DNA from: Mycobacterium simiae
Lineage (GTDB): Bacteria > Actinomycetota > Actinomycetes > Mycobacteriales > Mycobacteriaceae
Direction of reading: 5' to 3'
DNA: 64,000 nt
Assembly (NCBI RefSeq): GCF_010727605.1
Contig: NZ_AP022568.1
Span: 4,774,001 to 4,838,000 of the forward strand
The translations under genes were made by a program, and so were the position numbers. The notes below the pieces were generated by a model. The model did no database searches and was not told the DNA's origin. It saw only the letters and a program-made list of their open reading frames with translations. The stretch's first letter is position 1. Each line of letters starts with the position of its first letter. Below are positions 45,563-57,897 of the stretch, piece by piece.

Positions 45563-46483
45563 TCAGATGTCGGCCAGCGCGTCCAGGTCTGCGGGCGACT
45601 TGACGGCACGGACCGTCACCCCCCGAAGCTCGCGTTTGGCAATGCCGGCGAGCGTGCCCGCGGGCGGGAACTCCACGATCGCTTTGACATCGTGGTCGGC
45701 CAGCGTCTTGGTGCACAGATCCCATCGCACCGGCTGGGTCAATTGAGCGACCAGCGCCTCCATCGCCGCGGCAGCCGAGGTGACCGGCTTGCCGTCGCGG
45801 TTGGACAGCAGGGTGGCGGTGGGCTCGGAGGTCGCGATGGCCGCAGCCGCGGCGGCGTAACCCTCCAGAGCGGACGCCATGTACTTGGTGTGGAATGCGC
45901 CGGCCACCCCCAGAGCGCGCACTCGGGCCTTGGCCGGCGGGTCCTCGGCCAGCTTTTCCAGCGCGGTCAGCGTGCCGGCGGCGACGATCTGCCCGGCGGC
46001 GTTGCGGTTGGCCGGGAACAGGTCGAGCTGCTCGAGCCGGCTCAGAACCTCGGCCTCGTCTCCGCCCAGCACCGCGGACATGCCGGTCGGCTCGGCCGCG
46101 CACGCCTTGGCCATCTCGGCGCCGCGGACGGCGGCCAGCTTGACCGCGTCGTCCGGGGAGATGACGCCGGCGATCGCGTAGGCCGCGATCTCGCCGACCG
46201 AGTGGCCGGCCACGATGACGTCCGCTGAGCCGTGGTGGGAGGCCAGCAGGCCGCGTTTGGTCAGCTCCTGGTGCGCGAGCAGGGTGGCCGCGACGACCAG
46301 GGGCTGCGTCACCGCGGTATCGGTGATCTCCTCCGTGCCGGCGGTGGTGCCCAGGCGCACCAGGTCCAGGCCGCTGGCCTGGGACCACAGCGCCATCTGC
46401 TCAGCGGCGCCGGGCAGTTCCAGCCACGGCGCGAGCATCCCCTCGGTCTGCGAACCCTGTCCGGGCGCGAGTAACGCAATCAC
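45563..46483 (-). CDS. fabD: Malonyl-CoA:ACP transacylase FabD
   Basis: 306 residues from a GTG. Starts IALLAPGQGSQTEGM; nucleophile Ser in IVAGHSVGEIAAY; Arg in AVRGAEMAKAC; His in AGAFHTKYMASAL. It loads malonyl groups onto AcpM for FAS-II. First gene of the fasII operon; the promoter region carries a dyad fitting the adjacent MabR gene. Confidence 0.93.
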   Translation of the reverse strand: MIALLAPGQGSQTEGMLAPWLELPGAAEQMALWSQASGLDLVRLGTTAGTEEITDTAVTQPLVVAATLLAHQELTKRGLLASHHGSADVIVAGHSVGEIAAYAIAGVISPDDAVKLAAVRGAEMAKACAAEPTGMSAVLGGDEAEVLSRLEQLDLFPANRNAAGQIVAAGTLTALEKLAEDPPAKARVRALGVAGAFHTKYMASALEGYAAAAAAIATSEPTATLLSNRDGKPVTSAAAAMEALVAQLTQPVRWDLCTKTLADHDVKAIVEFPPAGTLAGIAKRELRGVTVRAVKSPADLDALADI

Positions 46484-46549
46484 GTGTCTAAGAGAACACT
46501 GTGGAAACGGATTTAGCGGGTGTAACAGATTATGAACCTCGTCTTAGGT

Positions 46550-46570
46550 TTTTGTAGGGAACCCACAAAA
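46550..46570. promoter_or_regulatory. Candidate MabR operator in the fasII promoter region
   Basis: TTTTGT-N9-ACAAAA, with the inner bases GGGAACCC nearly completing the palindrome, lies 67-87 bp upstream of the fabD start, between mabR and fabD. MabR (Rv2242) is known to bind the fasII promoter; the match of this dyad to its site is my inference. The 140-bp spacer is AT-richer than its surroundings, as expected of a promoter. Confidence 0.65.
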
Positions 46571-46623
46571 CCGCTCGACAAGCTACGTATTTGATATCGA
46601 GTCGCGATCTGTTGCCTGGATCA

Positions 46624-47946
46624 CTAACGCGTCGACGGTGTCACAGTACCTGCCCTGACCGGCAGGGAAACCCCCGTTACCGGGTTGTTACTCACACTCG
46701 AGGCCGGGGCGGGGTAGTTGAGTTGGCCGACCGTCGCCGCTACTCGCAACACGTAGGCGTCGCGCGGCTGCGTGGGATCACGGCCGGTGAAGTCGGTGAT
46801 CCGCTTCAGGCGGTACCGCACCGTGTTTGGATGAACGAACAACTTGCGAGCGCAAGCCTCGATAGCCCCGCCGCAATCTAAGTAAGCGTCAAGAGTTTCG
46901 ATCAGCGTCGGCCCGGCGTCGGCCAGCGGACCCATCACATCGGTGTGCAGCGCCACGATGGCCGACGCGTCGCCCATCAGGGCGCGTTCGGGCAGCAGCT
47001 CGCGCGCCTGGACGGGCCGGGGCGCGCCACGCCAGCCGGCCACGGCGTTCATGCCCGAGATCGCTTCGCTGGCGCTGTGATAGGCCGCCGTCAGCATCGG
47101 CGCGGTAGGCCCGATGACGACCGGGCCGGGGGAGAACGCGTTCAACAGATCGCCCAGAAACTTGTCCGTCGGCGACAACTGCCCGGACACGATGGCCACC
47201 AACCAGGTGCCGTGCACGTCGGTGAGCGCCGCGCGCCCGTGCAGGGCGGCTGTGTCGCGGACGATCTGGCTGGCCCGCTCGCTGGCGCCCGCGCCGTTGG
47301 CGTTGTCGCGACCGGGCGCCGGCATTCCGACCACGACGGTCGCTGGGGCGGTGGTGTCCCAGTTGAGCGCGGCCGCCCGGGACAACAACTCGGGGCCCGT
47401 GTCACCGCGCACCACCGCGTCGACGACGCTGGCCTCCATCCGGCTGTCCCAGGTGCCCCGCGCCTCGGCCGCGTCGGCATACTCACCGGCGAAGGTGAAC
47501 GCCAAGTCCCGGCTGTACTTCAGGATGCCCACCGTCAGCGCGGTCAACTGCTCCTCCGAGCGGGCCAGCAGCGGCACCACCTCCTCGAAGAACTCCATGG
47601 TCACCCGCACCATGTCCACGCTGTGCCGCAGCGCAATCCGCCGGGTCAGATCCTGGGGCACTAGTTCGAAGGCCTGCGCGGTGTAGCTGACGTTGCTGTG
47701 CGGGTCGTGCATCCACTCCACGAAGTTCACCACCGCCGTCTGCACCACCAGCGCCACGCTGGCGCGCTGGGACGCTTCCAGGTCCGCGAAGAACGGCAGC
47801 CGGTCCTGCATGGCGGTTACGGCTTCGGTGGCCAGCCGGCCCGAGTACTGCTTCAGCCGCCGCAGCAGCGAATCCGGCACCGAGTTCAGCAGCTCCAGCG
47901 GCGACCGCGGCTTGGCGAATGGGCCGGCAAAGGGATTGTCGCTCAC
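46624..47946 (-). CDS. mabR: PucR/CdaR-type transcriptional regulator MabR of fasII
   Basis: 440 residues (Rv2242 is about 414 by memory, so the start may be somewhat internal). The N-half has a helical sensor region and a degenerate GGDEF-like fold. The C-terminal PucR helix-turn-helix reads LIETLDAYLDCGGAIEACAR, KLFVHPNTVRYRLKRITDFT and is followed by a Pro/Ser-rich tail. In M. tuberculosis MabR represses fasII genes in response to acyl-CoA levels. Its position directly upstream of fabD on the same strand is conserved. Confidence 0.88.
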   Translation of the reverse strand: MSDNPFAGPFAKPRSPLELLNSVPDSLLRRLKQYSGRLATEAVTAMQDRLPFFADLEASQRASVALVVQTAVVNFVEWMHDPHSNVSYTAQAFELVPQDLTRRIALRHSVDMVRVTMEFFEEVVPLLARSEEQLTALTVGILKYSRDLAFTFAGEYADAAEARGTWDSRMEASVVDAVVRGDTGPELLSRAAALNWDTTAPATVVVGMPAPGRDNANGAGASERASQIVRDTAALHGRAALTDVHGTWLVAIVSGQLSPTDKFLGDLLNAFSPGPVVIGPTAPMLTAAYHSASEAISGMNAVAGWRGAPRPVQARELLPERALMGDASAIVALHTDVMGPLADAGPTLIETLDAYLDCGGAIEACARKLFVHPNTVRYRLKRITDFTGRDPTQPRDAYVLRVAATVGQLNYPAPASSVSNNPVTGVSLPVRAGTVTPSTR

Positions 47947-48025
47947 TCCTAAAACCTACGCCTGACTTCTGGAAGTTTCTTCCAAAGCAGGCGTCGGGCG
48001 GGCCGGCGTGTGCAGCTGGCAGCCG

Positions 48026-48081
48026 CGAGCGTGAAGTTAGCTTCACGCTCGGCGTCGAACGTGAAGCTAACTTCACGTTCG
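48026..48081. repeat. Two tandem perfect hairpins with mirror-related loops
   Basis: First: CGAGCGTGAAG-TTAG-CTTCACGCTCG (48026-48051). Second: CGAACGTGAAG-CTAA-CTTCACGTTCG (48056-48081). Both have 11-bp perfect arms differing at one base pair, and the loops TTAG and CTAA are reverse complements of each other. They lie in the 172-bp spacer after aceE and before mabR, so could terminate aceE transcription, or be a repeated intergenic palindrome family. Confidence 0.75.
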
Positions 48082-48118
48082 CGCTGGGCGGCGCCGTCGG
48101 GCGACGTGGGCAGCGCCG

Positions 48119-50911
<2,793 letters not shown>

Positions 50912-51085
50912 CTTCCGCTCCTGTTGTCGGCGGTAGGGCCTGTGGGTGTTGGTCTTTCTATCGTGCCGTACCGGCGCCTCGGGCGGGTAGGCGCAACCCG
51001 TCCTGACTACGAAGGTTCACCTGCCGACACGCAACGTCGATGAGTGCAGGGCGTCAGCAACCGGCACCCGGTAACGTCACAACCT

Positions 51086-51676
51086 GTGCTCATCGGATGG
51101 AGAGTCGTCCCTCGCACGCACGGGGGGAAGCTGCCCAAGCGGGGCGCGCTGGCGCTCGGGTGCACTGCGGCCGTACTGATGGGCATCGTCGGATGTACCA
51201 CCGTCACCAACGGCACCGCGAAGCCCGACACGAAGGTCGCGCCGGCCTACCGGCAGTCGGTGTCGTCGTCGGTGTCCGCCTCGATCGCGACGTCGAGCAT
51301 TCGTGAATCCCAGCGCCAACAGTCCCTGACGACCAAGGCGGTGCGTGGCAGCTGCGACTCGCTGGCCACCACCAGCAAGGAAGCGATCGACAAGGTGAAT
51401 GCCTACGTCGGGGCGTTCAACGCTGGCCGCAGCACCGGCCCGTTCGAGGGGCCGGCCATCGACGCGCTGAACAACAGCGCCTCGACGGTGAGCAACAGCT
51501 TCAACGACGCTCTGTCCGCGCAGCTCAAGGACGCATTCAACGCCTACATCGACGCGGCGCACGGGGTAGCGAACGCGATCGGCACGCACGCGGGGACCGG
51601 CGAATTCAACCGGCGGGTCGATCAGCTCAACGACACCAAGACCAAGGCGCTCAAATTGTGTCTGGCGTCCTTCTGA
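51086..51676 (+). CDS. Putative lipoprotein (Rv2240c-type)
   Basis: 196 residues from a GTG at 51086; a GTG at 51044 gives 210. A positively charged start and a hydrophobic run ([20 protein letters not shown]) end in a lipobox-like IVGC, so Cys about residue 35 would be lipidated. The mature part is Ser/Thr/Ala-rich and helical ([20 protein letters not shown]) with two further Cys that could pair. Function unknown. Confidence 0.75.
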   Translation: MLIGWRVVPRTHGGKLPKRGALALGCTAAVLMGIVGCTTVTNGTAKPDTKVAPAYRQSVSSSVSASIATSSIRESQRQQSLTTKAVRGSCDSLATTSKEAIDKVNAYVGAFNAGRSTGPFEGPAIDALNNSASTVSNSFNDALSAQLKDAFNAYIDAAHGVANAIGTHAGTGEFNRRVDQLNDTKTKALKLCLASF

Positions 51677-51761
51677 GGCGGAGTGTCGACGGGGTTCTGG
51701 CTGTGCGACGATAATCCCCAATCGCATGGCGCGACGGTTGTGCTGTTAAGGAGGCTCCACG

Positions 51762-52184
51762 GTGGTCGCGGCGGATGACGCCTCGAACTACGCTCGCAAA
51801 CTGGGCGTCCAACGAGACCAGGTAGTCCAGGAGTTCGGGTGGGACGAGGACACCGACGACAACATTCGCGCCGCGGTTGAGGAAGCCTGCGGCTCCGAGC
51901 TACTCGACGAAGACACCGACGAGGTGGTCGACGTCGTCTTGCTGTGGTGGCGCGACGGCGACGGCGACTTGGTCGACACGCTGATGGATGCCATCAGTCC
52001 GCTCGCCGAAGACGGCGTGATTTGGGTGTTGACGCCCAAGACCGGCAAGCCCGGCCACGTCTTGCCCGCCGAAATCGCCGAGGCGGCACCGACCGCCGGC
52101 CTGATGCCGACCTCGTCGGTCAACCTGGGGGATTGGAGCGCCAGCCGCCTGGTGCAGCCGAAGTCGCGCGCCGGGAAGCGTTGA
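51762..52184 (+). CDS. DUF3052 family protein (Rv2239c-type)
   Basis: 140 residues from a GTG at 51762 (AAGGAGG about 7 bp upstream). Single domain: YARKLGVQRDQVVQEFGWDE, then EVVDVVLLWWRDGDGDLVDT and GVIWVLTPKTGKPGHVLPAE. Widely conserved in actinobacteria, function unknown; a link to stress has been suggested by its constant pairing with ahpE. Its stop overlaps the ahpE start by one base (TGATG). Confidence 0.88.
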   Translation: MVAADDASNYARKLGVQRDQVVQEFGWDEDTDDNIRAAVEEACGSELLDEDTDEVVDVVLLWWRDGDGDLVDTLMDAISPLAEDGVIWVLTPKTGKPGHVLPAEIAEAAPTAGLMPTSSVNLGDWSASRLVQPKSRAGKR

Positions 52185-52645
52185 TGCTGCGGGTCGGCAC
52201 GACCGCTCCCGATTTCACCCTGCGCGACCAGAACCAGCAGCCCATCACGCTGAGCAGCTTTCGCGGCGACAAGAACGTTCTGCTGGTGTTTTTCCCGTTG
52301 GCGTTCACCAAGATCTGCCAGGGCGAGCTGGACCAGCTGCGCGATCAGCTGCCGCGCTTCGACAACGACAACAGCGTGGCCCTGGCGATCTCCGTCGGCC
52401 CGCCGCCCACGCACAAGGTGTGGGCCGCCCAGAGCGGGTTCACCTTCCCGGTGCTCTCGGATTTCTGGCCGCACGGCCAGGTCAGTCAGGCCTTCGGCGT
52501 GTTCAATGACGGCGCCGGCTATCCGAATCGCGGCACCTTCGTCGTGGACCGGTCCGGGATCATCCGCTTCGCCGAGATGAAGGAGCCCGGGGAGGCTCGC
52601 GATCAGCAACTGTGGACCGATGCGCTGGAGGCTGTGCGAGTCTGA
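52184..52645 (+). CDS. ahpE: One-cysteine peroxiredoxin AhpE
   Basis: 153 residues, the length of M. tuberculosis AhpE. Thioredoxin fold with VGTTAPDFTLRDQNQQPITL and peroxidatic Cys in FFPLAFTKICQGELDQLRD, where the tuberculosis enzyme has FTGICQGEL. No resolving Cys, as expected for the 1-Cys AhpE type, which is recycled by mycothiol/mycoredoxin. Removes peroxides and peroxynitrite in the cytosol. Coupled to the DUF3052 gene. Confidence 0.93.
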   Translation: MLRVGTTAPDFTLRDQNQQPITLSSFRGDKNVLLVFFPLAFTKICQGELDQLRDQLPRFDNDNSVALAISVGPPPTHKVWAAQSGFTFPVLSDFWPHGQVSQAFGVFNDGAGYPNRGTFVVDRSGIIRFAEMKEPGEARDQQLWTDALEAVRV

Positions 52646-52702
52646 CGGTTTGGGGTCCTGGCCGCCGGGCGTGTAGCCTGCGGCGGGTCCGTTTGGTTTT
52701 GA

Positions 52703-52777
52703 GGGCGCGTAGCTCAGTGGTAGAGCACTGGTTTTACACACCAGCGGTCGGCGGTTCGATACCGTCCGCGCCCACCA
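52703..52777 (+). tRNA. tRNA-Val (anticodon TAC)
   Basis: Complete cloverleaf: acceptor GGGCGCG pairs with CGCGCCC, D-arm GCTC...GAGC, anticodon stem CTGGT/ACCAG around loop TTTACAC (anticodon TAC, reads GUA), T-arm with TTCGATA, and encoded CCA end. The conserved gene order breaks directly downstream. Confidence 0.95.
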
Positions 52778-52834
52778 GAATTTTGGTCGGGGATTAGCCG
52801 GGTGTTCTCCTAGGTTCGGTGCCACACTGTCGCC

Positions 52835-53664
52835 GTGACCGTTGACAAGTCGCCGCTGGTCCTGTTGCATCCCGCGACGAGTTCCGGGCGCGTGTGGCGG
52901 GAGCTCGAGCCCATGCTGTCCGGCTATCACGAACTAGACACGCCGACGTTGGTCGGGCACCGTGGCGGGCCGGTGCCACAGCGTCGCCCGGTGACATCCC
53001 GCGACATCGTTGACTCCGCGGAGGCTTACCTTGATGCGCACGGCCTGGATCGGCCCCATCGCGTTGGAAATTCAGGCGGCGGCTCGGTGGCGATCGAATT
53101 GGCCCGCCGAGGGCGCGCAGCCTCGGTATGCGCGCTGTCGCCGGGCGGACTCTGGTCGGACAATCACGGTGCTGCCGCGCGCCGGGTTCATCGACTCATT
53201 CGCATCGGCGGTGTGACGGTTCGCCTACTAAACCCGGTGGCACCGCTCCTGCTTAAGACGGCTGCGGGCCGTCGCTTTATGTTGCGTCAGTTCGTGTGTC
53301 ATGGCGATCGGCTCAGCGCTGAACGAGCCCGCGAGCTGTACTTCGAAGACGCGATGGCCTGCACGATCATGGAGGACGCGGCGGGTTGAGATGACGCGGC
53401 CGAGCCCCCCGAGCCGCTGCTGTGTCCAATCACTTTGGCGTGGTCGGAATTTGACCGACTCGTACCGGTCGAACCATACGGACGGATGGCACGCGAATTG
53501 CTGCCCGCCGCGACGTGGACTGTTCTGCCCGGCGTCGGTCCCAATCCGATGTCGACGATCCGGCGCTGGTGGCTCGGACGATTAGCCGCCGAACGACCGG
53601 TCTTCGCCACAACCCTGCGGGCCCGACGATCGAAGGTCCAGGAGGCGCTGCTTCTGTGCGCTGA
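52835..53664 (+). pseudogene. Alpha/beta-hydrolase pseudogene (premature stop, frameshift, His loss)
   Basis: The first frame (MTVDKSPLVLLHPATSSGRV) contains the nucleophile elbow GNSGGGS and ends at a TGA at 53387. In the same frame the family sequence resumes: EPLLCPITLAWSEFDRLVPV, then LLPAATWTVLPGVG. The word GVGPNPM has Pro where the catalytic His (GHNPM) belongs. After it a one-base shift restores [12 protein letters not shown] and the frame ends at 53664. About 30 cap-domain residues around the stop appear missing. A dead gene; its end overlaps the PPE gene. Confidence 0.75.
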
Positions 53665-54904
53665 ATTCTTCGTCGTTCAGAATTCCGCGGTCGCGAAGTG
53701 TGCCGAGTTCACGCAGCAGGTCAGCGAGTTCGTACACCTCGGCGGTGATCCCGAGGCTGCGGGCCCTCGACGACGCGCTCTGCCCTGCCGGGTGCACAGC
53801 AGCGGCTGTTCCGGTGCGCGCGCGTCCGACAGGGCTGACACCGCCGCCGAGCAGGCGCCCGGCGGTGCTTGCCAGTGACATCTCACCGATCACGCTCGCG
53901 GGGTCAGCGGATAGCGTTGCGCGAGCAATGCCGACGCCGGCGGGAGGCAACGTCGCCGCGGCCAGCCTGAAGGTGGGCGCCGCGGCAGCCCAGGCCGGCG
54001 GCACGGACAAGGCCCCGACCGAGACCGCACGGCCCACACTCGGCGCGTCCGCCGGCGTTACTGCCGCTAAACCCTTCAAATGGCTCAGCACGCGGTGCTC
54101 CATGCCGACCATCTGACCGCTGAACGCGCCCAGGTCACTGTGAATGTCGTGGGCAAGGGTCAAGATCTGGCCGTCGCCGTCCGATGCGGATGCCCACGCC
54201 CCTGAGGCCGTGCTCAGCTCCGAAAGTCCCAAACCTAAACTCGCGGGTTCGATTGCGGTCGACGGCGACACCAGACCCAAGTTCTGCAAAGCCGGCAGGA
54301 TTCCGCTCGCCGATGCTGCGGCGGTGGCCTGGGCGCCCGTCCCGGTGAGGGCGGCGACCTGGCCGCCCGTCCCGGTGAAGGTGGCGCTTTGCGGCGGTGG
54401 CGTGAACGGAGTCAGGGTTGTTGCCGACGCCGACATGCCCGCATAGTTATACATCGCGACCGCGTCCTGGGCCCACATTTCGGCGTAGCGACTCTCGGTG
54501 GCCGCGATCGCAGCGGAGTTCTGCCCTAGGAAGTTCGTCGTCACCTGGGCCCGCAGCAGTGCACGATTGGCCGCGATATCCGCCGGGGGAACCGTTGCTG
54601 CGAATGCTGCTTCGTAGGCGGCGGCCGCCGCTTTGGCCTGGGTGGCAGTCTGCTGGGCCTGCGCGGCGGCAGTACTCATCCACGCCACGTAGGCGTCGGC
54701 TGTGGCGGCCATCGACGCCGACGCCCGACCCAACCATGGTCCACTGGTCAGCATCGAGATCGTCGCCGCGTACGAACAAGCCGCTGCGTCCAAGTCGGAG
54801 GCCAATTCGTCCCAGGCCGCTGCGGCGGCCATCATCGGCTCCGAGCCGGGGCCTGCATAGATGCGCGCGGAATTTACTTCCGGCGGTAATATCCCAAAAT
54901 CCAT
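53582..54904 (-). CDS. PPE-family protein (SVP subgroup) with C-terminal SHOCT-like segment
   Basis: 440 residues from the ATG at 54904. N-terminal PPE domain ([20 protein letters not shown], with WxG in SGPWLGRAS) of about 180 residues. A mid region carries the SVP motif ([13 protein letters not shown]). The last 50 residues contain [20 protein letters not shown] followed by [15 protein letters not shown], a SHOCT-like helix hairpin. PPE proteins are secreted by ESX systems with a PE partner; no PE or esx gene lies nearby, so the partner must be elsewhere. Confidence 0.85.
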   Translation of the reverse strand: MDFGILPPEVNSARIYAGPGSEPMMAAAAAWDELASDLDAAACSYAATISMLTSGPWLGRASASMAATADAYVAWMSTAAAQAQQTATQAKAAAAAYEAAFAATVPPADIAANRALLRAQVTTNFLGQNSAAIAATESRYAEMWAQDAVAMYNYAGMSASATTLTPFTPPPQSATFTGTGGQVAALTGTGAQATAAASASGILPALQNLGLVSPSTAIEPASLGLGLSELSTASGAWASASDGDGQILTLAHDIHSDLGAFSGQMVGMEHRVLSHLKGLAAVTPADAPSVGRAVSVGALSVPPAWAAAAPTFRLAAATLPPAGVGIARATLSADPASVIGEMSLASTAGRLLGGGVSPVGRARTGTAAAVHPAGQSASSRARSLGITAEVYELADLLRELGTLRDRGILNDEEFSAQKQRLLDLRSSGPQGCGEDRSFGG

Positions 54905-55617
54905 TGCGAGACAACCTCCTAACTGATGGCACGTGCTGGCGCGTACTGGCCGCGGGAAACCGCTGCCCGCACTCTGCGCGGAATGATCGGCGGGCGAATA
55001 TTTCTCGTCAGTGACGAGGGCCTGTCTCCAGACGCGCGAGATGTTTTGCTGCGCAACCAATAAATCCGCCGCGAAGCGCCACGCTGTCTGGCGTCCATAC
55101 CGCGGGCCGGGATGTGACATTCGTCCGCATAGGTACCGACGCGAGCGGGATCCGGCTGAAATTCATGGCTCGCAATCATCCTTTCCATGCGTCTTGCTTA
55201 AAGCGTGCTGTGCGCGCCAATGCCGTTAGCAAGACGTCGCCCGGGTGGGCGCGCCACACCAAACATCCAGTGCGCAAATACATTGCTCTTCCGCGGCGTC
55301 GCAATGTTGTGTGTCGGCGCTTGCACACATGTTGGTTTATTCCGACGTCTGAGCGCATCCATGCCAGCTGCTATCAGGCAGCGGTACCTAAAGGGTGGGT
55401 GCTAGCACCCAGAGCGCCAGGTGCGGAATATTCCGACTGAGCGCAGGAAGGAATTAACGGGGGCAGCGACAACCGGTGTCGATCACGTCGGTCCCGGTTT
55501 GCTGCGCCAGCAACGCTAACGGTCGCGCTATCAGTCGGATCCGTATTGGCTGGCAATGGGCGTGGGGCACACCTCGTTACTGTCGGTACCGTGGGGCGCG
55601 AAAGGAGCGCTATCTAG
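54905..55617. other. Intergenic region, 713 bp, no recognisable gene
   Basis: Lower-GC stretch upstream of both the PPE gene and the response-regulator gene. Short open frames on both strands lack family similarity and ribosome sites. It presumably holds the two divergent promoters; I cannot place them. Confidence 0.6.
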
Positions 55618-56274
55618 GTGCAGGCGGGTGTGCGTGTCGTCGTCGCAGACGACGACGTCTTACTGCGGGAAGGAGTGGCCAGCCTGCTGGCTGGCTCCGG
55701 CTACAACGTCGTCGGTCGGGTCGGTGATGCCACGAGCCTTCTTGACGTGGTGCGTGCCGAAAAGCCCGACCTGGCCATCGTCGACATCCGGATGCCGCCC
55801 ACCTACACCACCGACGGCCTCGATGCCGCGATGACCATTCGCCAAGAGGTTCCCACGGTGGGGCTCGTCATTCTGTCGGCGCACGTCGACGTTGAACAAG
55901 CGATGCAACTTTTGGTCAACGGCCGCAGTGCTGGTTACTTGCTGAAAACCCGGGTCACAGATGTCGGTGAATTCCTCGACACCGTTGCCCGCATCGCCGA
56001 CGGAGCGTGCGTCATCGACCCAGCGCTTGTCCAGGAGCTGGTCGACGCGCGCAAGCAGAACGATCCGCTGGCAGTGCTGAGCCCGCGAGAGAGGCAAGTG
56101 CTTGCCCTCATGGCGGAGGGTCGCTCAAACGTTGGCATCGCCCGACGGCTATGGGTGACCGAGAGCACGGTCGAAAAACATGTTCGCAGCATCATGGGCA
56201 AGTTGGACCTACAGGAAACCTCCGACGATCACCGACGCGTTCGTGCTGTAATCACCTTCCTCGAAGCACGCTGA
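55618..56274 (+). CDS. NarL/LuxR-type response regulator
   Basis: 218 residues from a GTG. Receiver domain: VVVADDDVLLREGVASLLAG, phospho-acceptor Asp in IVDIRMPP, Thr/Ser in VILSAHV, Lys in LLKTRVTD. LuxR helix-turn-helix: LSPRERQVLALMAEGRSNVG, IARRLWVTESTVEKHVRSIM. The sensor kinase gene follows after 18 bp, forming a two-component operon. Confidence 0.9.
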   Translation: MQAGVRVVVADDDVLLREGVASLLAGSGYNVVGRVGDATSLLDVVRAEKPDLAIVDIRMPPTYTTDGLDAAMTIRQEVPTVGLVILSAHVDVEQAMQLLVNGRSAGYLLKTRVTDVGEFLDTVARIADGACVIDPALVQELVDARKQNDPLAVLSPRERQVLALMAEGRSNVGIARRLWVTESTVEKHVRSIMGKLDLQETSDDHRRVRAVITFLEAR

Positions 56275-56292
56275 TCGGTCCGGGGGTGAGCT

Positions 56293-57897
56293 GTGGCAGT
56301 GACCAAAACTGAGCATCGATCCGATGCCTGGTTGGGAGCGCTGCTGCTGTCCGGGAAACCATCGCCTGAATGGTTGGGTCTCGCGATGGCAGTCGGCTGC
56401 GTGGTGGCGGAGACCGCGGTGGTGCTGCTACTCAAAATGCTCGTCCCTGACAACGCCTTCGGAGTGCTCTACCTGATCGGCATTCTGATCGTCGCATCAC
56501 GCTGGGGCCCCGGACTGGCGGTGCTGACAGCCGTGCTGAGCGCCATCGCTTACAACGACTTTAGGAGCTGGCCGGACTATGGCGTGGCGCTGATCCAGCC
56601 GCAGTCCTGGGCCGTGCTATTTGTCTTTGTCGTGGTCGGGCTTGTGGCACAAACCTTGGCGCGCACCGCACGAGCGCGTGCCGCCGCCGCCGAAGAGCGC
56701 AGACAGGAAGCCGAGGCAAGCCGTGAAGCGCTCCGGGTTCTGGCCGAACAGCAGGCAGCGCTGCGGCGGGTTGCGACACTAGTGGCCAGTGGGGTCCCCG
56801 CCGACGAAATCTTCCCGGCTGTCACGCGCGAGCTGGCCAGATCACTCGGTGTTGCCAACGCAGCCCTTTGGCGTTACGAAACGGACGGCACCGCAACCCT
56901 TCTCGCCGCGTGCAACGATCCAACGCAGACGGACCAGATGCCCATCGGAAGTTGCTGGAAGCTGGAAGGTGAAAACATCGCCGCGATGGTAGCCGCTGCT
57001 GGTCAACCCGCTCGCATGGACAGTCATGAAGCAGCCCGCGGCGACGTGGCAGCGCTTATCCGCCGCCTGGGGTTACGCGGCGGTGCGGGCGCGCCGATCA
57101 TCGTCCAGGGCCGGCTGTGGGGGGTCGCGGTTGTCGGCTGTGGCCCGACCGAGCCGCTGCCCCCCGACGCCGAGCAGCGGGTCGGTGAGTTCACCGAACT
57201 CGTCGCGACCGCCATCGCCAACGCTGAAGCGCGGGCCGCACTGAGCGCCTCACGCGCGCGCATTGTCACAGCAGCCGATCAGGCCCGTCGCCGGATCGAG
57301 CGGGATTTGCACGACGGAGCCCAACAGCGGCTGGTGTCGCTCACACTCCAACTCCGGTCCATCGAAGCCCAAGTGCCATCCGAACTCGGTTCCGTCAAGC
57401 GCCAAATCGGCGAGGCAGTCGCTGGTCTGGCCGAGGCATCGAATGACCTGCGAGAACTTGCCCGAGGGATCCATCCAGCGATCCTGTCCCGAGGCGGGCT
57501 GGGTCCGGCGCTGAAAGTACTCGCTCGCCGCTGCACCATTCCGGTCGCACTTCAGCTGAGCCTCGAGGGAGACATTTCGGAGTCAGCCGGCGTCGTGGCG
57601 TATTACGTTGTTGCAGAGGCAATCACTAACGCGGTCCGTCACGCGCACGCCACAGCCATCAATATCGACGCCGCAACCACGGGGTCGCACCTCGTGCTTT
57701 CAATACGCGACGATGGCGTCGGTGGCGCGGACAGCCGCAACGGGTCCGGGCTCATCGGCTTGGCCGACCGAGTCGAAGCCCTCGGGGGACACCTGCAGGT
57801 TGTCAGTCCGTTCAGCGGCGGTACCGCACTGCACGTCTCAATCCCCGTCTCTACGTCAGAGTTGGGCAAAGGCAACGTAGGAAGTCAGCTCGCCTGA
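56293..57897 (+). CDS. Membrane histidine kinase (DUF4118-GAF-HisKA_3-HATPase)
   Basis: 534 residues from a GTG. Four hydrophobic helices near the N-terminus (VVLLLKMLVPDNAFGVLYLI, GLAVLTAVLSAIAYNDF) match the KdpD-type DUF4118 sensor. Then comes a coiled coil (AAAEERRQEAEASREAL), a GAF domain (about 170-320), phospho-His in RIERDLHDGAQQRLVSLT, N-box EAITNAVRHAHA and G-box IRDDGVGGAD. HisKA_3 kinases phosphorylate NarL-type regulators, such as the one encoded just upstream. Signal unknown. Confidence 0.9.
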   Translation: MAVTKTEHRSDAWLGALLLSGKPSPEWLGLAMAVGCVVAETAVVLLLKMLVPDNAFGVLYLIGILIVASRWGPGLAVLTAVLSAIAYNDFRSWPDYGVALIQPQSWAVLFVFVVVGLVAQTLARTARARAAAAEERRQEAEASREALRVLAEQQAALRRVATLVASGVPADEIFPAVTRELARSLGVANAALWRYETDGTATLLAACNDPTQTDQMPIGSCWKLEGENIAAMVAAAGQPARMDSHEAARGDVAALIRRLGLRGGAGAPIIVQGRLWGVAVVGCGPTEPLPPDAEQRVGEFTELVATAIANAEARAALSASRARIVTAADQARRRIERDLHDGAQQRLVSLTLQLRSIEAQVPSELGSVKRQIGEAVAGLAEASNDLRELARGIHPAILSRGGLGPALKVLARRCTIPVALQLSLEGDISESAGVVAYYVVAEAITNAVRHAHATAINIDAATTGSHLVLSIRDDGVGGADSRNGSGLIGLADRVEALGGHLQVVSPFSGGTALHVSIPVSTSELGKGNVGSQLA

